Assembly: GCA_023419055.1 (NCBI GenBank)
Contig: JAEZYO010000360.1
Coordinates: 1 to 5,019, forward strand
DNA from: Pseudomonadota bacterium
Lineage (GTDB): Bacteria > Myxococcota > Polyangia > Polyangiales > Polyangiaceae
Length of the DNA stretch: 5,019 nucleotides
Reading direction: 5' to 3'
The notes under the pieces are model-generated. The model was not told the DNA's origin, did no database searches, and saw only the letters and a program-made list of their open reading frames with translations. Positions 1-5,019 of this stretch are shown piece by piece (the stretch's first letter is position 1; every line of letters begins with the position of its first letter). The position numbers and the translations under genes are program-made.

Positions 1-51
1 GCTCATGGGTCCGCACCCTACACGAACCCGACGCTCTAGCGAACAACCGTC

Positions 52-80
52 TTGCAAAATAGACAGCGGAGAGCTATCCC
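52..80 (+). promoter_or_regulatory. Weak sigma70-like promoter candidate ahead of tonB
   Basis: TTGCAA at 52-57 and TATCCC at 75-80 are 17 bases apart. They match the sigma70 -35 and -10 consensus at four and three of six positions. The area is one of the few less GC-rich patches in the window. If real, transcription would begin only a few bases before ATG94, and the TTG52 start would be excluded. The match is weak, and no Fur-type palindrome is visible beside it. Confidence 0.2.
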
Positions 81-93
81 TGCCGTTGTCGCC

Positions 94-945
94 ATGAGCC
101 GAACCGTCGCAGCCAGCACCGTCGCCAGGGAATCTTCCCCCGAGGAAAGCCATGAGCTCGCGTTCGAACGCTCCTCCGAGGAGCCCGACCAGAGCCCGGT
201 GGCACTTCTTTCGAACTTTACAGCACCGATCTCCAAGGCGGCGACCAACCGCCGTGAGGTCTTCGCCGTCGTGTTCTTCTCGGCCCTCCTGCACGCGGGC
301 GTGGCCACGGCCGCGTACCGGAATCGCGACGACGAGCCGCCCAAGAAGCCGCTCTCACGCGTCGAGATCGAGCTCTCGCGTCCAGTGACGCCGCCCAAGC
401 CGCTCGCCGCGACCCCACCTCCTCCGCCCAAGATCATCAAGCAGGAGGTGAAGCAACTCGCGGCCGTCGCGCCGCGCCCGGATTTGCCGGAACGACCGGA
501 GGTGCCCACGCAGGCTCCACAAGAGCCCGTCGACACCGGCAGCAGCGCGCTCGCGGACGTCGAGGGCGAGCTTCACGCCGGCAGCGGAGGCCTCGGCACC
601 GCTGCACCGACGCCACCTCCGCCTCCCCCGGCGCAGGTTCAGGGACCGCCCGCGCCGGAACCGGTGATTCAGGCGAAGGAGGGCGCAAACTACCTGAAGA
701 ACCCGCGACCTGCCTACCCGGGCCGGGCGAAGCGTGAAGGTTGGGAAGGCACGACGCTGCTCCGCGTCCAGGTGCACCCGTCGGGCAAGCCCGGCGCGAT
801 CAAGATCCAGAAGTCGAGCGGGCGCGAGGTGCTCGACGAGGCGGCGAGTGAAGCCGTGAAGAAGTGGACGTTCGCCCCCGCCACGCAGGGCGGAAAGCCC
901 ATCGCGGGCTGGGTGACGGTCCCGATCGTGTTTCGGCTCCAGTAG
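94..945 (+). CDS. tonB: TonB energy transducer
   Basis: Periplasm-spanning protein that passes energy from the ExbB-ExbD proton motor to outer-membrane TonB-dependent receptors. From the ATG at 94 it has 283 residues. A cytoplasmic N-terminus of about 54 residues precedes one transmembrane helix (about 55-75). This helix carries Ser63 and His67 in the S-x3-H spacing of the TonB anchor. Proline-rich periplasmic stretches follow (about 98-140 and 172-194, with runs of five and six prolines). A TonB C-terminal domain (about 200-283) contains NPRPAYPGRAKREGWEG, which matches the family's YP-containing start, and ends in the usual VPIVFRL-like strand. The long N-terminus is atypical, since the E. 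coli anchor starts about ten residues before its helix. The start is uncertain: an in-frame TTG lies at 52 and a GTG at 199, and none has a convincing ribosome site. ATG94 is chosen as the only in-frame ATG before the membrane helix. It is the first gene of the array; exbB begins 18 bases later. Confidence 0.9.
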   Translation: MSRTVAASTVARESSPEESHELAFERSSEEPDQSPVALLSNFTAPISKAATNRREVFAVVFFSALLHAGVATAAYRNRDDEPPKKPLSRVEIELSRPVTPPKPLAATPPPPPKIIKQEVKQLAAVAPRPDLPERPEVPTQAPQEPVDTGSSALADVEGELHAGSGGLGTAAPTPPPPPPAQVQGPPAPEPVIQAKEGANYLKNPRPAYPGRAKREGWEGTTLLRVQVHPSGKPGAIKIQKSSGREVLDEAASEAVKKWTFAPATQGGKPIAGWVTVPIVFRLQ

Positions 946-963
946 CCACCAAGCAGAGGACAC

Positions 964-1686
964 ATGTCTGACAGACTCTCCGATCTCATCGTCCAAGGTA
1001 CTCTCGTCCTGTTGGTCCTTTTCTCGGTCGCCACCTGGGCGGTCGTGATCGTCAAGGGGCTCCAGAGCTCGCGCGCGCGACGACAAGACGCTCGTCTCCA
1101 TCGCGCGCTCGGAGACGCCACGGGCCTGCCGAACCCCGAGGCGCTCAAGAAGCACGACGGCCCTACGGCGCGCGTCGCGCTCGCCGGGATCCAGGCCTGG
1201 GAGAGCGCGGGAGGCAGCTCGAGCGACGCCTCGGTCTCGCGCGAGATCCTCGAGCTCGGGCTCAAGCGCCAGATTCAAAAAGAGCGGCGCACGACCGAGA
1301 ACGGCCTGGCCGTCCTCGCCAGCATCGGGACGACCTCGCCCTTCGTCGGCCTGTTCGGGACCGTCTGGGGTATCCTCCACGCGCTGAAGAGCATCAGCTC
1401 CGCAGGCTCCGCGAGCCTCGACGTGGTCGCGGGTCCCATCGGAGAAGCGCTGATCGCGACCGGCATCGGTATCGCCGTCGCCGTGCCTGCGGTGCTCGCC
1501 TTCAACTTCTTCGTGCGCCGCCTCAAGGTCCAGGCTGCCGAGCTCGAGGACTTCGCGAACGCGCTCGTGAGCGCGGCGCTGCGCGCGACGTTGCCCGAGG
1601 GCCGGCTGAAGAGCGTGTCCGGTGAGCACCCGGTGCCGAAGCTCGCGGAGGCGCGCGGAAGCTCTCTGCGCGAGGCGCGCGTCTAA
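964..1686 (+). CDS. exbB: ExbB proton-channel subunit of the TonB motor (MotA/TolQ/ExbB family)
   Basis: Inner-membrane protein that forms the pentameric proton-conducting stator around ExbD and energises TonB. It has 240 residues, close to E. coli ExbB. Three membrane segments are visible: about 8-30, 115-138 and 155-183, with the large cytoplasmic loop between the first two. The channel signature is intact: Thr133 in GLFGTVWGI, Glu161 in GPIGEALIATGIGIAVAVPA, and Thr166. The offsets among these residues (28 and 33) equal those of the functional Thr148, Glu176 and Thr181 of E. coli ExbB. The ATG at 964 has AGAGGA at 955-960 just upstream. TolQ is the close alternative, but the adjacent tonB and the absence of tolA, tolB or pal in the window favour ExbB. 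The stop codon TAA shares its last base with the exbD ATG (TAATG), implying translational coupling. Confidence 0.93.
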   Translation: MSDRLSDLIVQGTLVLLVLFSVATWAVVIVKGLQSSRARRQDARLHRALGDATGLPNPEALKKHDGPTARVALAGIQAWESAGGSSSDASVSREILELGLKRQIQKERRTTENGLAVLASIGTTSPFVGLFGTVWGILHALKSISSAGSASLDVVAGPIGEALIATGIGIAVAVPAVLAFNFFVRRLKVQAAELEDFANALVSAALRATLPEGRLKSVSGEHPVPKLAEARGSSLREARV

Positions 1687-2093
1687 TGGCATTCTCGGCT
1701 AGCGGAGACAACGACGACGTCGTCAGCGAGATCAACGTCACGCCGCTCGTGGACGTGATGCTGGTGTTGCTCGTGGTCTTCATCGTGACGGCGCCGTTGC
1801 TCTCGAACGCCGTCACGGTCAACCTGCCGAAGACCGCGATCAACTCGCCGCCGGCTCAGAAGAAGTCGCTTTCGGTCAGCATCGACGCCGCGAGCAAGAT
1901 CTACGTCGACCGCACGGAGGTCGCGCTCGCGAACCTCGAGGGCGAGCTCAAGAAGCTCCACGCCGCGAACCCCGAGATCGCCGTGCAGCTCAACGCGGAT
2001 CAGGGGGTCAACTACGGCATCGTCGCGAAAGCGATTTCGTCCGTCGATCGCGCGGGGGTCAAGCGCCTCTCGGTGATGACCGCCGGCGAGTGA
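1686..2093 (+). CDS. exbD: ExbD proton-channel subunit of the TonB motor (ExbD/TolR family)
   Basis: Single-pass inner-membrane protein that sits inside the ExbB pore and couples proton flow to TonB. It has 135 residues, slightly shorter than the roughly 140 of E. coli ExbD. A short acidic cytoplasmic N-terminus leads into the family signature EINVTPLVDVMLVLLVVFIV at residues 15-34. Asp23 in this stretch corresponds to the protonated aspartate (Asp25 in E. coli). The periplasmic domain (about 45-135) has the expected pattern: a VNLPK segment after the helix, a YVD strand near 73-75, an AVQLNADQGVNYG segment near 99-111 and a C-terminal strand ending VMTAGE. Translation starts at an ATG overlapping the exbB stop, with GAGG at 1672-1675 as a possible ribosome site inside exbB. 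TolR is the alternative; the gene order tonB-exbB-exbD argues against it. Stop TGA is at 2091-2093, 16 bases before the next gene. Confidence 0.93.
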   Translation: MAFSASGDNDDVVSEINVTPLVDVMLVLLVVFIVTAPLLSNAVTVNLPKTAINSPPAQKKSLSVSIDAASKIYVDRTEVALANLEGELKKLHAANPEIAVQLNADQGVNYGIVAKAISSVDRAGVKRLSVMTAGE

Positions 2094-2109
2094 GGGCAGG
2101 CCTCTCGGC

Positions 2110-3246
2110 ATGTCGGAAGCAGTTTCGGATTCGCGCAAGAAGCTCGAGCAGGTCTGGTGGGGCGTGGTCGGAGCGCTGCTCCTCGCCCTGGTGCTCGGCG
2201 TCATCGCTTACTCGTCGTTCGCGCCCCGCGGAGAAGGCGGGAGACCGGCCAAGCTGCGCATCGCGACGGTCGTGTTCCAGCGCGCCGGCAAGCCCGTGCT
2301 GGCCGGTACGGCGGCTCTGGTCGAGTCGGAGGGCTGGCTCCGCACCGAGCTCGCGGCGCGCCACGTGGAGCTCGAGTGGGTCCCAGCGCCGCACGCGGCG
2401 GTGGCGGCGACCATCAACGAGGGTTTTGCCAACGGCCGCGTCGATTTCGCAAGCTACGGCGATCTCCCGTCGCTCATCGCGAACGCGGCGGGCCTCCGCA
2501 CGAAGCTCATCGTGCCGAGCGGTCGCGGCACGGACACGCACCTGATCGTTCCGGCCGACTCGAAGGCTCGCTCGATCGAGGACCTCAAGGGCAAGCGCAT
2601 CGCCCTGCACCGCGGTCGCCCGTGGGAGCTGCCGTTTCAGCGCCTACTCGACTCGAAGGGGCTTAAATACGAGGACTTTACGATCCTGAACCTGAACCCC
2701 GAGGCCGGCTCGGCCGCCATCGTGGGCAAGAAGGTCGACGCCATGTACACGATGAGCGACGCCTACCTGCTCGAAGAACGCGGCGCCGCGAAGATCATCT
2801 GGTCCACCGAGAACGCTCCCGCCGACTGGAAGGTCCGCGCCGAGCTCTGGGGCTCGGGGGCGTTCATCGAGGCCGAACCCGAGCTCACCGAGCTCGTCGC
2901 GCGCGCCTTCGTTCGCGCCGCTCGCTTCGCGTCAGGCGAGGAAAACCGCGCCCGGATGCTGGAGCTCGGCACCGCCTCCGGCACGCCGGAGAGCGTGGTG
3001 CGCCGAAGCCTCGCGAGCGTCACGCCCTATCGAGACAACTTTTCGCCGCTCTTCGACGCGACCGTGCTCGAGCACTACCGTCACTCCGCGCGGCTCGCCT
3101 TCGAGAAGGGCCTCATCCAGCGCGAAGTCCATTTCGAAGAGCTCTACGACCAGAGGTTCGTCGCAAGCTCGCTCCGAGCGCTCGAGCTCGACGGCTACTG
3201 GACCCACGCGGGCAAGACTGCTTCGGCCCCCGAGGTCTCCCCGTGA
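2110..3246 (+). CDS. Membrane-anchored ABC transporter substrate-binding protein, NMT1/SsuA/TauA-like
   Basis: Probable periplasmic ligand-capture component of the importer formed with the next two genes. It has 378 residues. Residues 1-15 are short and cytoplasmic, 16-36 form a hydrophobic helix, and the binding domain begins at about 48 (KLRIATVVF). Family-like features include VDFASYGDLPSLIANAAG at 111-128, which resembles the family's substrate-loop region. SIEDLKGKRIALHRG at 155-169 matches the SsuA/TauA/NrtA pattern of 'DLKGK-x-ha-x-x-xG'. KVDAMYTMSDAYLLEERG at 208-225 matches the usual 'vDA-x-x-x-x-dPyl' segment. The helical C-terminal lobe runs from about 258 to 365. No lipobox is present, the whole protein contains no cysteine, and there is no clear signal-peptidase site after the helix. 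It therefore seems to stay tethered by its N-terminal helix. The ATG at 2110 has AGG at 2098-2100 as a modest ribosome site. Ligand unknown: sulfonate, taurine, nitrate, pyrimidine precursor or another small molecule. The family call is firm; the specificity is not. Confidence 0.82.
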   Translation: MSEAVSDSRKKLEQVWWGVVGALLLALVLGVIAYSSFAPRGEGGRPAKLRIATVVFQRAGKPVLAGTAALVESEGWLRTELAARHVELEWVPAPHAAVAATINEGFANGRVDFASYGDLPSLIANAAGLRTKLIVPSGRGTDTHLIVPADSKARSIEDLKGKRIALHRGRPWELPFQRLLDSKGLKYEDFTILNLNPEAGSAAIVGKKVDAMYTMSDAYLLEERGAAKIIWSTENAPADWKVRAELWGSGAFIEAEPELTELVARAFVRAARFASGEENRARMLELGTASGTPESVVRRSLASVTPYRDNFSPLFDATVLEHYRHSARLAFEKGLIQREVHFEELYDQRFVASSLRALELDGYWTHAGKTASAPEVSP

Positions 3247-4079
3247 GCATCTCCGGCAGCGCTCCCGCTCCGCTGCTCTCGGCGAGTTCGCAACGCCGGC
3301 ACGGCACGGGCCGCCACGCGAACCACGAGCGCTGGCTCGAACGCGTGCTGCCCTTCCTCGCGCCGCTCGCGCTGCTCGCGCTCTGGCAGCTCGTGACCGC
3401 GACCGGGTGGGTGTCGCGCCAGGTCCTCGTGCCTCCGGTGCAGGTCTTCGAGACCTTCCTCGAGCTCGTGAAGAGCGGTGAGCTCGCGGGGCACCTGCGC
3501 GAGAGCCTCGTCCGACTCGGGCTCGGCTTCGCGCTCGGCGGCACGCTCGGGCTCGCGTTCGGAGTCGCCATGGGCGTGTCGAAGCGCGTGGAGGACTACG
3601 CGGCGCCGCTCTTCCAGGCGGTGCGTCAAGTCCCCTCGATCGCCCTCATCCCGGCGTTCATCCTCGTCTTCGGGGTGGAAGAGACCTTCAAGATCGTCCT
3701 GATCGTGAAGGCCTGCTTCTTCCCCGTCGCGCTCGCCGCGTTGAACGGGGTCAAGGACATCCCGCGCCAGTTCCTCGAAGTCGGAGCTGTCTACCGCTTG
3801 CCGCGGCTTTCACTGCTGAGGCTCGTGGTCTTACCCGCCACGCTGCCGCCCATCGTCGCCGGCGTGCGCCTCAGCCTCGGCCGCTCCTGGATCATCTTGG
3901 TAGCGGCGGAGCTCATGGCCGCCGATCGCGGCATCGGTCAGATGATGGAGATGGGCCGCCAGATGTTCCGGCTCGACGTGGTGATGGTCGGGGTGTTCAT
4001 GACCGGCGTCATCGGTCTCGGACTCGACACGAGCGTACGGCTCGCAGAGCTTAGGATGACCCGTTGGAGGCGACCGTGA
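3243..4079 (+). CDS. ABC importer permease 1, SsuC/TauC-like (BPD_transp_1 family)
   Basis: Inner-membrane channel subunit of a type I ABC importer. It has 278 residues, near the usual SsuC length, with an extra hydrophilic N-terminus of about 30 residues. Hydrophobic segments lie at about 36-54, 88-112, 132-147, 150-170, 196-226 and 245-267, giving the expected six helices. The sequence QAVRQVPSIALIPAFILVFG (125-144) is typical of the SsuC/TauC/NrtB branch. The cytoplasmic EAA loop that contacts the ATPase is at about 177-203 (FLEVGAVYRLPR...VVLPATLPP). Its normally conserved glycine is Arg185 here; the second permease keeps glycine. The GTG at 3243 overlaps the preceding stop (GTGA) and has GAGG at 3232-3235 seven bases upstream. 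It probably pairs with the next permease as a heterodimer. Substrate unknown; the gene is left unnamed because the ssuC symbol would assert sulfonate transport. Confidence 0.88.
   Translation: MSISGSAPAPLLSASSQRRHGTGRHANHERWLERVLPFLAPLALLALWQLVTATGWVSRQVLVPPVQVFETFLELVKSGELAGHLRESLVRLGLGFALGGTLGLAFGVAMGVSKRVEDYAAPLFQAVRQVPSIALIPAFILVFGVEETFKIVLIVKACFFPVALAALNGVKDIPRQFLEVGAVYRLPRLSLLRLVVLPATLPPIVAGVRLSLGRSWIILVAAELMAADRGIGQMMEMGRQMFRLDVVMVGVFMTGVIGLGLDTSVRLAELRMTRWRRP
4066..4070 (+). promoter_or_regulatory. Ribosome binding site fixing the start of permease 2
   Basis: GGAGG lies five bases before the GTG at 4076. It overlaps the alternative in-frame TTG at 4064, so that longer start cannot use it. 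The site lies inside the end of the permease 1 coding region, as expected for coupled translation. Confidence 0.8.
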
Positions 4080-4843
4080 CCCCCAAGCGCTGGGTGCGCG
4101 CTCTCGCGATACCGCTCTTGCTCGCTAGCGCCTGGCAGTGGCTCTCGAGCGACCCAGCTCGCGCCTACGTGTTCGTGCCGCTGACCTCGGTCGCGCGGAG
4201 CGCGCTCGAGCTCTTGCTCGGCGGCGACCTGTTCTGGAACGTCCTCGCGAGCCTGCGCAAGACCGTGCTCGCCTTGATCTTGGGCGGCGCCGCCGGGCTC
4301 GCGGTGGGCTCTCTGCTCGCGAGCTCCAAGGTCTTCGATCGCGCGTTCGGCCCGCTCCTGCACGCCTTCCGGCAAGTTCCGGGTCTCGGTCTAGCGCCCC
4401 TGATAGGGCTCTGGTTCGGCACCGGAGAGCTCGCGAAAATAGTCCTGATCTTCCTCGCGGTCTTCTACCCGGTCTTGCTCAGCGCCTACGCGGGCGTGCG
4501 CGCGATCGATCCGAAGCACCTCGAGGTCGCGCGCGTGTACGGCCTCTCGCGCCGGGACACGTTCCGGCAGGTCGAGTGGCCCGCGATGCTGCCCTTCCTG
4601 TACACGGGGCTGTCCCAGGCGGTCGCCTTCGCGTGGATCTCGACGGTCGGCAGCGAGATGCTCCTCACCTCGGGTGCGGGCATCGGTACGCTGATGCAGC
4701 ACGCGCAAGCCGGCGGACGCATGGACGTGGTGATCGTGTGCGTGTTCGCGGTCGGCGCGCTCAGCATGAGCATCGACCTGCTCTTGAAGCGCGCGGGTCG
4801 CAACATGATGCGCTGGCAAGGCGGCGCGGGAGCCACGGCGTGA
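4076..4843 (+). CDS. ABC importer permease 2, SsuC/TauC-like (BPD_transp_1 family)
   Basis: Second channel subunit, clearly diverged from the first but of the same family. From the GTG at 4076 it has 255 residues. Hydrophobic segments lie at about 8-22, 62-82, 103-115, 120-140, 171-196 and 216-236. HAFRQVPGLGLAPLIGLWFG (96-115) aligns with the equivalent stretch of permease 1. The EAA loop (149-173) reads LEVARVYGLSRR...VEWPAMLP and retains the conserved glycine (Gly156); the usual leucine before the first proline is Trp168. An in-frame TTG at 4064 would add four residues. GTG4076 is preferred because GGAGG sits five bases ahead of it and because the GTGA overlap repeats the pattern at 3243 and 4840. 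A shared binding protein and the coupled arrangement suggest the two permeases form one heterodimeric channel. Two separate homodimeric transporters would be the alternative. Substrate unknown. Confidence 0.88.
   Translation: MTPKRWVRALAIPLLLASAWQWLSSDPARAYVFVPLTSVARSALELLLGGDLFWNVLASLRKTVLALILGGAAGLAVGSLLASSKVFDRAFGPLLHAFRQVPGLGLAPLIGLWFGTGELAKIVLIFLAVFYPVLLSAYAGVRAIDPKHLEVARVYGLSRRDTFRQVEWPAMLPFLYTGLSQAVAFAWISTVGSEMLLTSGAGIGTLMQHAQAGGRMDVVIVCVFAVGALSMSIDLLLKRAGRNMMRWQGGAGATA
4828..4832 (+). promoter_or_regulatory. Ribosome binding site for the gene running off the window
   Basis: GGGAG lies seven bases before the GTG at 4840, inside the last codons of permease 2. Together with the GTGA overlap it supports a real gene start there, although only 60 codons of it are visible. 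Confidence 0.65.
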
Positions 4844-5019
4844 GCTCGGCCCGCCCCCCGCTGGTGAAGGCAGCGCACCCGCTGCTCAGGTGCCTCTCGA
4901 TCTACCGCACGATGCCGTGGCGCTTCGGCCTCACCTTCACGCTGTTCGTGGTGGTGAACGGGAGCCTGACCTTCTACCAGTACCTGGTGGGGCAAGCGGT
5001 CCACGACGTCGAGCGGGGC
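4840..5019 (+). CDS. Partial membrane protein, probable ABC-exporter-type transmembrane domain (5' end only)
   Basis: Open from the GTG at 4840 to the window edge (60 codons), so the 3' end is missing. The visible part has a short basic N-terminus, then LLRCLSIYRTMPWRFGLTF and a hydrophobic helix at about 29-48. It continues with YQYLVGQAVHDVERG at 46-60. The order 'Y-x-x-x-P-W-R-F, helix, L-x-G-x-A-h-D-x-V' resembles the first helix and following segment of ABC-exporter transmembrane domains (ABC_membrane, MsbA-like), which are usually fused to a C-terminal ATPase. This is recognition from a short fragment and is tentative. No nucleotide-binding motif is visible in the fragment. It does not look like the start of a soluble SsuB/TauB-type ATPase, which would reach a Walker A motif at around residue 40 and lacks a membrane helix. 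The GTGA overlap with permease 2 and GGGAG upstream place it in the same operon. The start is supported; the family assignment is moderate. Confidence 0.6.
   Translation, partial: MSSARPPLVKAAHPLLRCLSIYRTMPWRFGLTFTLFVVVNGSLTFYQYLVGQAVHDVERG

Noticed and set aside
3..62. Possible C-terminal end of an upstream gene (frame 3, stop TAG at 60-62) or a shorter one ending at 39
   Set aside because: At most 19 codons are visible, third-position GC is lower than in the neighbouring genes, and no family can be recognised. It cannot be told apart from a random open stretch.
152..388. A + strand open frame starting at an ATG with a good GAGGAAAG site, inside tonB
   Set aside because: The product is a low-complexity Arg/Ser/Pro string with no recognisable domain. 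The tonB frame across the same bases encodes the characteristic S-x3-H membrane helix. Kept only as a note on the start ambiguity.
355..1692. A 445-codon open frame on the minus strand opposite tonB and exbB
   Set aside because: It lies antisense to two genes with clear family motifs. Its product is dominated by Arg, Ala, Leu, Asp and Glu without domain signs, as expected from the complement of GC-rich codons. It is a coding shadow.
2094..2109. Possible terminator or promoter between exbD and the binding protein gene
   Set aside because: Only 16 bases separate the genes, with no hairpin plus T-run and no -10-like sequence. It holds just a modest ribosome site.
2300..4400. Many repeated GAGCTC and CTCGAG hexamers
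   Set aside because: They fall in frame on frequent Glu-Leu and Leu-Glu codon pairs in a GC-biased genome and show no regular spacing, so they do not form a repeat array or operator set.
1..5019. CRISPR array, insertion sequence, tRNA, rRNA or riboswitch
   Set aside because: No spaced direct repeats, terminal inverted repeats, transposase motifs or tRNA-like cloverleaf were seen, and almost the entire window is occupied by protein-coding sequence.

Overview
The window comes from a GC-rich genome. Its coding regions show strong G/C preference at third codon positions and frequent GTG starts. It encodes inner-membrane and periplasmic uptake machinery of a Gram-negative (diderm) bacterium. Gene style and protein composition would suit a myxobacterium-type organism (Myxococcota, perhaps Polyangia), but that assignment is inference; no taxonomic marker gene is present.

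All convincing genes lie on the + strand in one tight array. Positions 1-93 are a short leader with no confident gene. Then come a TonB energy transducer (94-945), ExbB (964-1686) and ExbD (1686-2093), a complete TonB-ExbB-ExbD energy module. After a 16-base gap follow a membrane-anchored NMT1/SsuA/TauA-like substrate-binding protein (2110-3246) and two different SsuC/TauC-like permeases (3243-4079 and 4076-4843). The 5' end of a further membrane protein (4840 to the window edge) begins like an ABC-exporter-type transmembrane domain. Gaps are at most 18 bases and four of the six junctions overlap. The last three junctions all use a GTGA stop/start overlap. I see no terminator between genes, so one operon is the simplest reading.

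Functionally the layout suggests a two-membrane import route. TonB-ExbB-ExbD would use proton motive force to drive an outer-membrane receptor that is not in the window. The anchored binding protein would capture the ligand in the periplasm, and the permease pair would carry it inward. The ligand is unknown. The binding-protein family covers sulfonates, taurine, nitrate, thiamine precursors and other small organic molecules, and nothing in the sequence decides among them.

The unusual points are: joining of a TonB module to an SsuABC-like importer in one array; two diverged permeases instead of one; a conserved loop glycine replaced by arginine in the first permease only; a binding protein tethered by a transmembrane helix and lacking any cysteine; and an exporter-like gene where the cognate ATPase would be expected.
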